Assembly: GCA_947652605.1 (NCBI GenBank)
Contig: OX393578.1
Location: 38,569,470-38,633,469, forward strand
DNA from: Elmis aenea
Taxonomy: Eukaryota; Arthropoda; Insecta; Coleoptera; Elmidae
Direction: 5' to 3'
DNA length: 64,000 bases
Made by a program: the position numbers and the translations under genes. The notes under the pieces were generated by a model, which was given only the letters and a program-made list of their open reading frames with translations, was not told the DNA's origin and searched no databases. Numbering within the stretch: the first letter of the stretch is position 1; each line of letters begins with the position of its first letter. Below, piece by piece: positions 26,801-41,800 of this stretch.

Positions 26801-29800
26801 GTAGCTCTGTTGCCTTTAAATGAAAAGATGAGATGCAGACTGAAAAAAATATTTGGAACTATTTTTAATATGTTCAAATGTTTTGACGTGAAATCTATTT
26901 CATACCAATTAAACCAATAATAATAATAAAAACAGAAGAAAATTCACCATTCACACATCTACTGAATGCGGCCATGTTTTGGCTACATTTTGAGAACAAA
27001 AAAATAAATAAATTTCAAATGAAAAACTTATAAAGTTATTGTATTTTTTGTAACCCGAGGTATTCTTCGTTTTTAAACGAACTCCGAGGAAACTCCGTTT
27101 TTCCAGGGATGTCGCACTTTTCTCCTGAACCATTAGACGTATTTACTAAAAATTTTGCACTGTTGTACTCGCAAAGAATGCACGCATTGATAAATCAGGA
27201 AGTTTCGATTTTATCTCAGACGGTTTCATGGGCAACGCGATGGCAAAAATTACCATTTTTAGGTGTTATTATCAGGTGATCGTAAAGGATACTAAAGACA
27301 AAAGAAAATGTAGTCATTATCTTTGGTTGAGAAAAATTATTATCTACCTAACAAAATTTCTTAACTCTTACTGTTAATTTATTGTAGGTCCTAAAAACAT
27401 TAAATAGTAATTGTGAGACCCCGTATTTGGTGTGGGACAATAGTACACGTGCCGAACTGATAGATTTTCTGGAAACCCAACGACAGGCTCGAGAGCACAG
27501 TGATTTGACTATTGGAAATTACTTTAAATACAGTGTTCACGCAGACGAGTTGCGTATTGGTGGAATATTTATCCGAATTTACAATCAGCTACCAACTTAT
27601 CCTATAGAGGTAAGAAATATTAAATGTTTATTTAATAGCATAACTATTTAAAAGGGCAACAATAGTTGAAGCTGTTATCAATAATCAAATACCTATCATT
27701 AATTTAAAAAAAAAAAGATTATTTTGTCTTCAAGATGATAATGAATTTTAACATTTATTAACTTTCAAGAAAATTAAAAATGTTATTACTTAAAAACATC
27801 TTTGACTAATTTCTCTCCACTTCATGCTTACTACTAAATTTTGATTTTAAAATTGTTTTAATGTACGGTATGTCCCAGCAGTAAGTAATACAACAGAGGA
27901 TATAATACACGAATAATTTTAAATTTTATTTCTTCCCACTCGTTGCTTTTTTCAAGCTCATTTCAAAATCTCATTTGTTGAGTAGGCATCAACTGCGAAG
28001 GAAAACAAACTTTTCATCTGGTAAAAGTCTCTTTGTTTAAACTGTTATTATAAAATTTATAAAAGATTATGTTTTTTATTCCAAATTTAAGAGAGGTCAA
28101 CCGCTATGATAAAATTCGATCAAAAACCACTTATTTTATAATTAATTATTGTATTTACTAAGTATCATCTCTGTATTACCATCAGAGCTGGATTAACCAT
28201 AAAGAAAAAAGCAGGGCTTCGAACCGTAATTTTTTTCGTTCCGGTTCAATTAAAAAAATATATATCGGTTCGGTTCCGGTTTTCGTTCCCGAAAAAATAA
28301 CGGTTGTTTTTGGTTTTCGGTTCAGCTCCGAGTGATTACTTTTTATTTTTTAAATGTTTTTATTTGGTATAATAAGGTATAATAATTGAAAAGAGAAGTA
28401 CATATACAGGGTGGTGCTTTTTTCGATGCTCACCATTGCTATCTTGGAAACGGTAAGAGATACAAGGTCGGTTAAATTAGAGAAAAGTTGCACATTTTTA
28501 TGGCGATTAAGAATCTGAAAAGAAATCCTAGATATTTCGATTCGTTTTTGATTTATTACAAAAAAACTGAAAAATGTGATTTTAGAAAAATATAATTATC
28601 TTCCCTACCATTGACGCTATTTCATTTAAACTTGGTAACTTTATGTTTTTGACCGTCCTGGGTTTGATGACGTCAACAGAAATTTTCTAAGCCTTCTAGA
28701 TTTCAAGTTGCGATAGTCAACTTTTTTATTTCTTATGGCCGCCATATTGGATTTTTACACCATCAGACAGACAAAAAAAATAGCTTTTCAGATTGGTAAC
28801 CAACATACCTTTTTTCTTTCAAAAAACTTGTTGAAATTTGAAAATTTGTGTAAATAATTCATAAAATCGAGAATGCTCTGAAAAACAATTGAAATTATAA
28901 TATAAATCAAAGTGACACAACATTTTATAGGTCTAATGATAACGAAATTAAGATTGTTGGAAACATATTTAGAAGATATGTTAGGCGAATTGCCATTATT
29001 AACAATTCAAAATCATCAGTAGTTTCAGCATGAAGGAGCTGGTTCTCACAACGCCCGCATTGTAAAAGGATATTAATTTAGATGAACGGTTTCAAAATGC
29101 ATGACTTGGTACGTTTGGTCCTGTTCATTGGCCTCCGCGATCGCCATGTTTAATGCCTATGGATTACTTTTACATTGATGTTGTTTATGCAACCCCAACG
29201 GAAAATATTGAACTTCTTCGCCATAAAATCAAAAATGCTTTCGACTCTATTTCGAGACAAACTATCCTAAAGGCAGTGGACGAAATGAATCTGAGGACTA
29301 ACCAATACATCATACATAACGGCGCGCACTTTAAACAATTTAAATAATTATTTATCTGGTGTTTTAAATTTATTGTCTTTTCGTTATTTTATTAGACCTA
29401 TAAAATGTTGTGTCACTTTGATTTATATTATAATTTCAATTGTTTTTCAGAGCATTCTCGATTTTATGAATTATTTACACAAATTTTCAAATTTCAACAA
29501 GTTTTTTGAAAGAAAAAAGGTATGTTGGTTACCAATCTGAAAAGCTAATTTATTTGTCTGTCTGATGGTGTAAAAATCCAATATGGCGGCCATAAGAAAT
29601 AAAAAAGTTGACTATCGCAACTTGAAATCTAGAAGGCTTAGAAAATTTCTGTTGACGTCATCAAACCCAGGACGGTCAAAAACATAAAGTGACCAAGTTT
29701 AAATGAAATAGAGTCAGTGGTAGGGAAGATAATAATATTTTTCTAAAATCACATTTTTCAGTTTTTTTGTAATAAAACAAAAACGAATCAAAATATCCAA

Positions 29801-32800
29801 GACTTCTTTTCAGATTCTTAATCGCCATAAAAATGTACAACTTTTCTCTAATTTAAACGACCTTGTATCTCTTACCGTTTCCAAGATAGCAATGGTGAGC
29901 ATCGAAAAAAGCACCACCCTGTATAACATATGATGATAATATAATTTATTAAATGAAACATATGTAAACAAAACGCTTGAGTTTGTTGAACATGTACCGA
30001 ACCGTAATAAATCGATATTTTTTTCGGTTCAGTTCCGGTTTTCGTTCCGACAAAAATAATGTTTTTTTCCGGTTTTCGATTCAGTTCCAGTTCGAAGCCC
30101 TGGAAAAAAGGCAAATGTCTGGGGCCCAAACACTAAATTTTGTCTAGGGTCTAGAGGCTACTAAAGGCTTAATCCGGCAGTTACCATGTAGCCTTCGTCA
30201 CATTAGTCAAGTTACTTGAATTCAAGTAACCTGAAAGCACTTGACCAATGTGAACCTGATATTTAGTTGACTTGAAGCTGACTTCAAGTTCCTTTCAAGT
30301 TTGAAAAGGGTGACCATTCGTCCCCGATTTTCGGGGGCAGTCCCCGAAACAAGACTCAAGTCCCGGATTATTCTTGTCATCTTGTCCCTGATTTTGTCCC
30401 CGATTTTCATAATTTTCCTATACACATTTAATATAACGAATGTTTGGTACTTTCACTGTTGCCAAATTATGCAAATCTGTTAGTCTGGCAACATTGTAAC
30501 AGTGTAACCGCTCATTGGCCACGAAAACTGTAGTGGGGAGGAGTTTGTGCACGTAGCTGTCGGCCAACACCGATAAATAGTGTCAAGTATGATTAGTTTT
30601 TGCTAGGTTATGTCACTTAGGGGTGCTTAGGATTAGATACCATACGTCCTTTCTCCTGGACGTGTCCTCTCTTTTTGAAATGTGCAAAAATAGGTTTTAA
30701 TTCCCGCTCTTTAATTTAAATTAGTTTATTAAAATGAAAGTTGTGGTTTGTGGTGTACGGAAAACGGGAAAATATATTTTACGAAAGTTAGTGGAGGACC
30801 TTCTTTTTTGGTAACCCCAACTTAGTGTCCCCGAATGTTCGGGGAAAAAATGGTCAATTTGAAGTCATATGTGTTTCCAGTAAAGTAGAGAGCCTTTCAC
30901 ATTAAGCAGGACATTTAAATATGAATATTGAATTCAAAAATGTTGTGTTCATCACACTCTTATTGCTCCCCATATTTTTTTTATTTTTTTTGGATGACGA
31001 TCTAAGATAATATTAAGTTTCCATAGTGTTATTGTTGTTTTTAAACTATTATTTAAAGTAACATAAATAAATGTTACGTAAAGTTGCTCTAGTTGTGTAT
31101 TTATATTATTATATTAGCTTTAATACCATTATTTTCATCTGGTAAAAAAGTTTAAAATGTTTGAAATTATTATTGCAGAAACCCAAATGTTTTGCGTCGG
31201 ATCTTCTGAAGTTTTTATTGGAACAATACGAACATATACGTGCATTAGTAAATGTTGCTTTTTCCATTACCATAGAAAATCGTTTAAAACATTCCATTAT
31301 GGCTTTAGAGGCTTTAGCAAATGTTATTAAAAATAATACTGGCGTAGAAACACTATGTTTAAAAAATTTCCATCTTCTGTTCAATCTACTTGGTGTCTCG
31401 CATAGTGCCATACAAAAAGGTGCTCTTAGTGTTATCGCCATTGTAACCCGTAATAATGAATGTGTCAACGACATAGCCAACAGTGAAGTGTTGGGATATC
31501 TCCTACTTGTTTTGTATACGATACAAGATTCACAGCCCCAGATTTTGGATACGTTATATGCCCTCATGTCGACTACCAAAATTGTTAAAGAAGCTTTAAA
31601 TAAGGGAGCAGTTATCTACTTGTTGGACTTATTCTGTAATTCTACGAATCCACAAGTTCGGGAAAACTGTGCAGAATTACTAGCACGAATGAGTTCTGAT
31701 AAACTAGTTGGTCCGAAGGTGCGACTTGCCATAGCAGCTTTTCTGCCACCGATATTTGCAGATGCGATGCGTGACAACCCTCAGGCTTGTGTACATATGT
31801 TTGAATCTGCCCATGAACATCCAGAGTTGATATGGAACCAGGAAGCTAAAGATCGTGTGTGTTCAACAGTTGCACGTTTACGAAGAGAGTAAGGTTTTTT
31901 TAATTAATCTGAAAAAATGGTTATAAAACGTTAAATGAGTTTAAACATGAAAAGAATTGTTCAATATTCAATTAGTTCTAGGAGTGCATGATTTCAGATT
32001 CTTATTATCAATTAATGCATCTTTGCTGATATTGATGAGTTGATTAATAGCAGTGTATTGGATATATTTTTCTATCTTTAACTAATAGTACTTATTAATT
32101 AGTTTCAACAGATATCCAATTTTTTGGTACTTATGTAGTACCAAATTACTGAACAATTTAACTAAAATCAGAATTTTGATTATTCATAAATATAATATCA
32201 ACACTAAACATGTACCAAAATATAACAAAATTAATTGTATACAGGGTGTCACACAAAAAACGCCGCAAGCTATAACTCCGTTGTTTGTGGTCCGATTTTG
32301 ATGAACAAAAAACTAAATGAAATGGCTCCTCAAATACTATAAACTGAATTGGATTTCAATTTTTTTACCAAATGGCACCATCTATTTTTTTTACTACTTC
32401 TGGTAGACATTTTTTTTCTGAATTCAATAGCCGCGTATTCACTTTGCGAGGCTGCCTTGCAGCGTGTGTACGTGCCTCGCGGTAAGCGGAGCACGCCAGA
32501 TTTAGTAAAAAAAAAATAGATGGTGCCATTTGGAAAAAAAATTTACTATCGTTTGACATTTAAGTAGAACTTAGTTATCACTTTGGTTTCGTCGAGTAAG
32601 GACGTTTAATTATTGCTCCGATTTCGCGATATCAAGTGCAAGTGTGTCACAAAGTGTGTTGACCGTAAGGTCGCGTGTTTTTTTTCCTGACGTATGCACA
32701 TAGCTAAACTTAGTGCATACAGTGGCAAACATCACTAATTGTAGGTCGACATGGCCTCTTCTACGTCAAAATCTGCTGTGTGGCAAATAAAAGTGGTATC

Positions 32801-35800
32801 GACACCTAATCCCGCTATACAAAAACAGCTGACTCCACAAGATATTGCAGTAAATGACACCAATACTCCGCAAGATACTGCAGTAACTGACCCCGACAAT
32901 GAAGAAAATAACGGACAGTCCTGGCAAGAAGAAAAGATTCAGCCCTGAAAAGCCAAGAAATGTCAGACAAAAATTTTTAACAGATTATATGCAACCAACT
33001 AATGTGCATAACCGTTTTCAAGCGCTCAGAAACAACGAAGAGGAAAATTCAGATTCAGAACCTGAGAAAGAAAAGGAAACTAAACCACCACCGGTATTTA
33101 TTCCCGACGTCCTCCAAATTAAGCCCCTCACTGAAATTCTTGATAAAGTAGCCAAGGATGGTTACACTTACAAAATTCTCTCTAAAAACCAAATAAAAGT
33201 GCAACCGCTAACATCAATAAATTACACTAGTATAATTCAAGAATTAAAAACAAAACAAACGGCGTTTCACACGTTTCAACTTAAAGAAGATAGGAACTTC
33301 AGAGTAGTGCTGAAAAATATACACCCCATTACAGATATACAAGAATTAACTGATGAAATAATCGAAAAAGGACATGAGGTAGTAAACATATATAATATAA
33401 AACACAGAATCAACAAACAACCACTACCTATGTTTTTTGTTGACATTAAACCAAAAGAAAACAAAAAAATTTACGAAATTCAATTTCTACAGCACACAAA
33501 AGTTTAAATAGAACCACCAAAACAAAAACCTGAAATTGCCCAATGCCTGCGATGCCAAAGATACGGACACACAAAAAGCTATTGTACACGACAGCCGCGA
33601 TGTGTAAAATGCGGTAATAATCATCTAACAGCCCAATGCACTAAAACCAGCGACACAGAAGCCACCTGTGTGTTGTGTTAAAGGTAAACATCCAGCTAAT
33701 TATAAAGGTTGCACTGTGTACAAAGAACTACAAAATAGAAAATTTCCACCCCTTAGACCAAAACAAACCGAAAGCGCAGCAAAATTAACAGAACCAACTG
33801 CATCATCGTCATCATCCAATCAACACGTTAGACCAGGAATTTCATACGCCCAAATCGCAAGAGAGAAAAATCATCAAGTACAGCAAACTAATGATTTGCA
33901 GCCAAATATTGTTATCCCCCCACATAACAACAACGTCCTAGAACAAATGTTAGGCAAATTGATGGAGCGCATGGATACCATGCTTAATCTTCTTATGGCC
34001 CTAATTTCCAAGATGCCATAATGGCCCAGCTGCTAAAAATTGGAATCTGGAATGCCAATGGAATGTCGCAACACAGCGAAGAAATTAAATTATTTATTCT
34101 TAATCACGATATAGATATTTTTCTAATTTCAGAGACCCATTTTACAAAAAGAAACTATTTCAAAATGCTCAATTACACTGTATATGACACTAAACATCCA
34201 GATAGAACTGCACACAGAGGAACAGCTCTTATAATTAGGAACACTATTAAACATTATGAACTAATAAAATATAATAAAGAACACATTCAAGCCACTAGTG
34301 TAATGATCGAAGACTGGAGAGGTCCGATAGCTATCTCGGCAATATATTGCCCACCTAAACATACCATAAAACAAGAACAATTTGAAGAATTTTTTCACAC
34401 ACTTGGCACACGTTTTATAGCTGGCGGAGATTACAACACCAAACATCAACAATGGGGCTCGAGGTTAGCTACACCCAAAGGCAGAGAGCTCCTGAAAACA
34501 ATAGAAAGCAACCACTTATGCCACCTCTCAACTGACCAGCCAACGTACTGGCCAACAGACAGACGGAAAGTACCAGATGTTATCGACTTCTGTGTTACTA
34601 AAGGAATTTCCACAAATTACCTTAAAATAGAGCAAAGATTAGATCTGTCTTCCGATCACTCTCCTCTAATTGCAACACTAAATACAAAAGTCATAGTCAA
34701 ACAAAAATCAGCTTCGCTATCTAATAAAAAAACCGACTGGACCACTTTTAAGACAACTCTCGAACAAAATATTTTCCTGGATATGTGCCTCAAATCAGAA
34801 AGGGCAATAGACGAAGCAGTAGAATTTCTAACATGTTCAATCCAGAGTGCAGCTTGGAATGCAACCCCGCAAGATACAACTGACGTAAGAGTTACAGATA
34901 TTCCCATCAATGTGAAAAATGCAATATCCTCAAAACGAAAGCTCCGAAAACGATGGCAGAACACCCGCGATCCCTGTGACAAAACCAGGTTGAATAAAGC
35001 GACAAAAAATGTAAAAAACCTGCTCAAAAACATAAGAAACCAAAGTATTGAACATTACCTTAAAAGCTTAACACCTACAGAAACCACCGATTATTCACTT
35101 TGGAAAGCTACAAAACGCATAAAACAACCCACCCAACCTATCCCACCTATTCGCAAAGCAGATGGAAGTTGGGCAAGAAGCGATACAGAAAAAGCAGAAG
35201 TGTATGCAAATCACCTAGCAAACGTATTTCAACCGTTTCCAACAGAAGCAAACGCCGAGGAAGTGAACGAAATTCACTACTTTCTGGAATCACCTTACCA
35301 GTTATCGCCACCAATCAAATCGATTAAGGTGAGTGTTGTTAAAAATATCATTCAACATCAGATAAATTCAAAAAAAGCTCCTGGATATGATCTAATAACA
35401 GGAAAAATTCTTAAACAGTTACCAGAAAAAGCGCTTAAGCTTATAACACAAATATATAATGCCATGCTCCGACTAAGCTTCTTTCCAAGCCAGTGGAAAG
35501 TCGCCCAAATTATAATGTTGCCCAAACCCGGTAAGCCACCAGAGGAAGCCACTTCATACAGACCGATTAGTCTTTTACCAATCCTCTCAAAAGTTTTTGA
35601 AAAAAATTTATTGCAAAAACTACGACCTCTACTGCAGCGAAAAGAATTAATTCCGGTACACCAATTTGGATTTCGCCAAAATCACGCAACCATTGAACAA
35701 GTGCATAGAGTCGCAAGCAAAATTAGTCAAGACCTGGAAGAGAGGTGGTTCTGCTCGGCAGCCTTCCTTGATATCACTCAAGCATTCGACAAAGTTTGGC

Positions 35801-38800
35801 ACGAAGGCTTACTTTACAAAATTAAGAAAAATCTACCACATCCGTTTCACCAAATCTTAAAATCCTATAAGCGACAGATTTTTTAAAGTGAAATTTAACC
35901 AGGAGCAAACTAATCTCGTTCCCATAACCTCTGGTGTGCCGCAGGGAAGTGTCCTCGGACCCGTCCTCTACTTGCTTTATACCGCCGACCTCCCAACAGT
36001 GGGACATAAGATGGTAGCTACCTTTGCCGATGATACAGCGGTATTGGCCTCACACACAGATCCAACGATTGCATCGCAAATGCTGCAAAGAAACCTCGAC
36101 AAGATCTCAAAAGGGCTAAAAGTTTGGAGAATAAAAGTTAATGAAGCTAAGTCAACACACGTAACTTTTACTATGCGTAGAAACACCTCACTAAACCGTA
36201 CCATTTTGCCGCAAGCAGAAGACACAAAATATCTGGGAATGCACTTAGATTGCAGACTTACATGGCGAAAACACATATGGATGAAACGTAAACAGCTGGG
36301 AGTGCAATTTAGAAAGTTTTACTTACTCTGGCTTATTGGCAGAAACTCACAACTGTCGATCGATAACAAACTATTAATCTATAAAACGATATTCAAGCCA
36401 ATATGGACGTACGGAATACAACTGTGGGGTTCAAGCAGTAACTCTAACATAGAAATCTTACAACGATTTCAGGCCAAAACTTTAAGAACAATAACCAACG
36501 CACCATGGTATGTTACTAACAAAGTTATACAGCGAGATCTTCATATGTGTTCAGTGCAAAATGTGATCCAAAGTTTTAGTGCCAAATATCAAGAAAGATT
36601 GTCTCATCATCCCAACCTTTTAGCAGCAAAGCTATTAGTGAACACTGGACAAACTAAAAGACTAAAGAGGCATAAACCTCTAGACTTGCCTAATCGTTTT
36701 AAGTAAAAATTTAACCTATGTTGCCAATAATAAATTAATTTAAGTAAATTTAAACGGATAGTGGCCACTGGGCAAGCTTATCCTTCACGTTAAATTAAAG
36801 CCACAACAATTTACTTATTGTTCATAAAGAAGATTGTAAATTAATCATAGATGCCATTAAAAAAAAAAAAAAAAAGTTGAACTTGAAAAAAATTGAAATC
36901 CAAATCAGTTTATAGTATTTAAGGAGCCATTTCATTTAGTTTTTTGTTCACCAAAATCGGACCACAAACAACAGAGTTACAGCTTGCGGCGTTTTTTGTG
37001 TGACACCCTGTATACCATATAATTTTATTTTGTCAAATATGCTAAATTAAAACCAGAAATAAAAATTGAATATTATATTCTTAAACAATTCTTATACATA
37101 AAACTTAAATTAAAGAAGGATTTTGAAATTTTGATAGTTTCAAATTTGTTGAATATTATCCACAAATAACATCCGTGCATGTTTTGTGTTGTGTGATGAA
37201 ATAAGGCACTACAGCAATATTTTTAATACATACCTACAGGGTGATCCACATAAAAGGGCCATAATGGCCCTTTTATGGGATCTCGTAAATGGTAAGAGCA
37301 GTTTAAATAAGACAAATTGTTCCCCTGTCTGAGACCTACTCAGTGATGCTTTAATGTTTTAAAAAAGTTCCATGGCACACTAGATAATAAGCAAAAACCA
37401 AAATGGGCATTTTAGCTTAAATTGTTAATAACTCCCTTATACTTGATGATACAAAAGTATTTTTGGGTAAAATGAAAACATTCATTTGTTTTAATATTGT
37501 TTGAATTCATAGGGACTTAACAATTTATTTTTTTTATCAAAACAAATACATTAAACTTTATACTATTGAAAAGAGGGGAAAAATATGTTTTTTCATCAGG
37601 TCATAGCCAACTATGGTTTCTATTTAAAAAAATGCAAGTTTGCAATTTATCTAATAATATTGAAACAAATTAATGTTTTAATTTTACTGTGCGTAAAAAA
37701 ATTACAACTTTTTCCCCAAAAATATTTTTGTACCATCAAATAATATAATTGAGTTGTTAACGATTTACAAAAAAAAGCCCATTTTGAATTTTTTAAACAT
37801 TAAAGTATCATTGAACATGTCTCAGAAAGGGGAACAATTTGTCTAATTTAAACTTTTTTGTAGCTCTTACCATTTACGAGATTCCACATGTTTGTTAAAA
37901 AAAACTTTTAACCTAAACCCAGTTTATTTTTCACATTGTAATATACCATGTTTGTAGACACCAAACATCTCAAGCACAGAATCCTACAATATCATGGAGA
38001 GTGCCGGATAGTAATGGATTAAACAGCTTAGCTGCTCCGAATGAAATTGTTGTTGGTGGAGTATATCTTAGAATATTTATTGCCAATCCAGCTTGGACCC
38101 TACGTAGACCCAAGGAGTTTCTTTCTGAATTAATGGAAACTTGCCTTTCTCATATGACAAAAGATAAACCAAATGTAAGTTAATAATTTGTAATATATAA
38201 CATACAATTTAAATATGTTCACTAGTTGAATAACCACTTAAATTGGCAATTTTTGAATACAAAAGATGCTATAGCTTTAGGTTTGTTCCAGCAAGGCTAT
38301 GCACGATACCCGACGAATACTCAGGAGTGTGTGCAGTATCGATATGGCATGCAATTAAAGTTTCAAATGGCATACTATATCAATACGGCGCATGCTCTGA
38401 TTGTTTGTCGGATCGTACCCTGCTGGAACAACCCTTTTATTTCTTAAATAGAAAATATTGAAGTGTAAGTGAATTGTGACTTTCTTCAAATTTAGGTGGA
38501 CTTACTGGAAATTGGTACTACTGCACTGTGTGCCTTATTACAAGCCCAACCTGCGCTACTAGATCATATACCATCAATGGGACACATTCCTCGACTTTGT
38601 AGGCAAATGGGAACTCAAGTAAAACAAATTGCTATACACAAAGCTGCTATATTAATTTTACATGCACTTTCCTTAAGTTCTGTAAGTATATTCATTTTAA
38701 TAAAATATATGGTTATGTTAATACGCTTATTTTGAGGTCACATAACCATATGTGACCTCAAAATAAGCGTATCAAAATAATTGAAAGTTACTGAACAGAT

Positions 38801-41800
38801 ATTGGGTGACTAAAATTGTTTGTATCAAGTCTATAAGTCAAGTAATGTTTCTAACCCCAATTCCTTGTGTGCAAAAGTTGAAGTACAGAATGATTCAGTT
38901 TGACTGTCGCACCCCTTTAACTTTGTTATTTTTCTAAACTACAGGAAAATCTCAATCAAATGACATTAAAATGTTTTTTCTACAATGAAATATGTCAGAC
39001 TGGCGATAGTCAACTTTTTTGTTTGTTACATATTTTGAGTGCGATTTCAAATAAGCAAATTATAAGAAAAAATTAAGAACCTGATGTGTTTTGTTTTTTA
39101 TCAATAGCGAAAACCTATTTTTTTAAAGGTTTTTTTCATAGAACATTAGTTCTTATCATAGATCATGTTGACCCTTTTGATCAACTCTGTATCTCTTACC
39201 GTTTACGAGATTCCCATGCTCTTTACTATAACTGGGACACCCTGTATATAAAGGGACACAAAAAAATCAGTAAAAATGTTTTATATAGGTCCTAAACATT
39301 CGATTTATGCAAAAAAAATTGTGAAGCCATACCTTATGGGACACCCTGTGTGATAGCCAAAGCCTATAAAGAAAAAAATTGCACTCATTTTTATGGGGTG
39401 CCGTGGCTATCATATTTGATAGCCAGGACGACATTCGTCCTGTGCCCTTAAAATTTAGTCTATTGAAAAAATGACTTTTATATAGAGTTTCATGTTGAAA
39501 AAACACAATTTACAAAACAAAAATATGTTGGCCTCTTGGTGAACATTTGCAAAATTGGCTGGGTAGTCAATGTGTTAATAGCAACTGTAAGCAGGTTAAT
39601 TTTAGGTGTATTATTTGCCAATATTATATTTTTACATTATATGGGGGCTTATTCCTTTATTATATAATATAATGATGTGATGGATGTATAATAACCGAAA
39701 TAAAATTTCACAGATTTGCGTGACCTCCATAGCACAAACTGACTGCATGCAGCCACTTAAACATGCCATGCAAGTACGACGAGATATGATTGCAGTAGCG
39801 TGTGAGGCACTGAACAGACTCTTCTCTTCCAATCAAGACCAATTAGTTAAACAAGCACTCGAGGCTGATTTAGTACCGTATCTTTTGGGATTATTAGAAG
39901 CAAGACTGGAACTCCTGGAAAATCCAGCCATGACTAAAGCACAAATTGTAAAAGCTCTCAAATCGATGAGCAAGAGTATACTTTATGGTGAAAGAGTAAA
40001 CGCAATCTTGGAAAAGAGTACGGTATGGGCTGATTATAAAGATCAAAAACATGACTTATTCATATCTAATACTCCCATATCTGGATATCTAACAGGTAAT
40101 ATATACTACACAGTTGGTTATAGTATATTACATAACAAGACTATAAGCAATGAGTTGTTTATTAATTGCATACATCACTTGTTTACAAAATCATGGCAAA
40201 CTTTGACAATAAAATTTTCACAAAATTGGTTAAATATCTGGTTATTTTTTAAAACAAATTTTTATATTTTATTTTATTTCCATCTTGTGACTTTATTCAT
40301 GAATATAAAATAAGTTCAAAATATCAGTGTTTGAATACTCTTGGTTTTCCATTTGCATGAACACTGCAGACAAACGTGATAAAAGTGGTTGACGCACATG
40401 TGCGTCTTAACATAGGTGTATGTCATGGCCGGTAGACGCCTTTTTGCCGGCTTGAGTGTATCAATGCTTTCCGCGTGCCGGCTGTGAGTGCATACAATGC
40501 ATTCCGCACGTCATCCTAGAAGGATTAATATTGGCATTTGTTGGCATTTCCAAGGTTTGCTATTTAAAAATGTTACAGTTTTCTCTTAACTTTATATCAA
40601 AAATTCTTAATAGCTCGAACATTATTGCAGATAGGCATTGCTAATGCTAATACAGATTGATGCAGAATTTAGTTTTACATTAAAATATGAAATAAATATT
40701 TGGGAATGGTATTTGAAAAAAACGAGTTTTAGTAGTCTGAAGTTGCATTTAAAAAAAAACATTTTGGACACCCTGTAAGTAATACATTGGTTGCAAAAAT
40801 TGCAGTGTGAACTCTAAGGTTTCTTCTACACAAAATCTTAATTTGAGCATTTTTGCTTTAAAAATGGCAGCGGTAGATAATATTAAGCATCACGATGTAA
40901 TTTTTTTTTTTTTAAGTTTCAAAATCTAAAAAGCTACTGCACTTAGGTATAGGGTATGATATCAAAAGCCCCTCTAAATACATATAATCTATTCCCTATT
41001 TTACCCATAGGGTGTAAGGGTGCCTTTGTTTGCCCTTTCGGGTTTAAGGCCACATTCTTTTTTTTCCTGTAGTTTTTTCTGGAGTTGAGTTTTTGTATTT
41101 TCCTCTTTTCTTTTTATTTCCTTTCGCATGTCCTTTTTCATTGTTTGTGCCATTTCCGATGTCCTCTTGTTGTCTTTTCTTATTTCTTTTTTCTTTTTTT
41201 TTTTTAACTTTATTTTCTTTTTCGAGTTCTTTTTCTTTGCCTGAGTCGTTGCCCTAATATTTCTGTTATTCTTTACTATCAGTTTTTTGGAGGTTGATGG
41301 TTTGTTGTTGTTTTATTTTCTTTGAACTTTTCCTGCTCCCTGTCCCATCTCCATTCTTTTCCATCAATTGTTATCTTTTGATATCCTATTTTCGTTGTTC
41401 TTCCTTTCTGTGTCTCTTCTTCCGCTATTTGTTTTAGCTTCTTTTGAATTTCCAGTTCCTCCTTTGTCATTTCGTTGTTTATATATTATACTATTTCTGG
41501 GAGTTGTTTTAACTTATACTTGTTTTTCAATACCTTTCCTTTTTCTAATGGTTTGACTAGTTCTAGCTTACATGCTTTTGTTCCTATCTGTATGGCGTTT
41601 TTAATCTGAACTTTTATACCTGTTCCTCTTTCCATAAGGTGTTCGAATTCATGTATATATTGTTATCAGTTTTTATCTCCAAGCCTGTCACAACGATATT
41701 ATTTATGGTTCTATCTTTTTCTAGTCTTCTAACTTTATCTTCTACAGATTTCATCTTCACTTTTATTATCTTGTTTTCATTATTCAGCAATTCATTTTTC

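Larger units (their letters stand above)
28212..30102. mobile_element. hAT-type element carrying a nested DD41D derivative
   Basis: GAAAAAAG at 28204-28211 and again at 30103-30110 is an 8-bp target duplication. The ends are CAGGGCTTCGAACCG and its complement. Next to both ends lie CGGTTCGGTTCCGGTTTTCG-type repeats. The interior is occupied by 28407-29921. Outside it, GCTGGATTAACC (~28185) and GGCTTAATCCGGCAG (~30165) may be the ends of a still older element. Confidence 0.88.
32573..36873 (+). mobile_element. Jockey-like non-LTR retrotransposon (LINE), nearly full length
   Basis: A 5' untranslated region of about 180 bp, ORF1 (gag-like) and ORF2 (endonuclease plus reverse transcriptase) precede a poly-A run at 36859-36873. 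An imperfect target duplication AAGTAGAACTT (32562-32572) / AAGTTGAACTT (36874-36884) brackets it. ORF1 stop and ORF2 start overlap as TAATG at 34019-34023. Both frames carry breaks, so the copy is dead. Confidence 0.9.
32242..37010. mobile_element. Foldback MITE (1731-2376 family) split by a LINE
   Basis: The left arm begins CAGGGTGTCACACAAAAAACG at 32242 (TA 32240-32241) and the right arm ends with the complement at 37010 (TA 37011-37012). The LINE at 32573-36873 sits in the right arm. The normal centre is replaced by a GC-rich ~65-bp segment near 32430-32495. Confidence 0.88.

Noticed and set aside
38226..38461. Two overlapping short frames between exons s and t
   Set aside because: They coincide with a 154-bp MITE with inverted ends, and neither protein resembles a known family.
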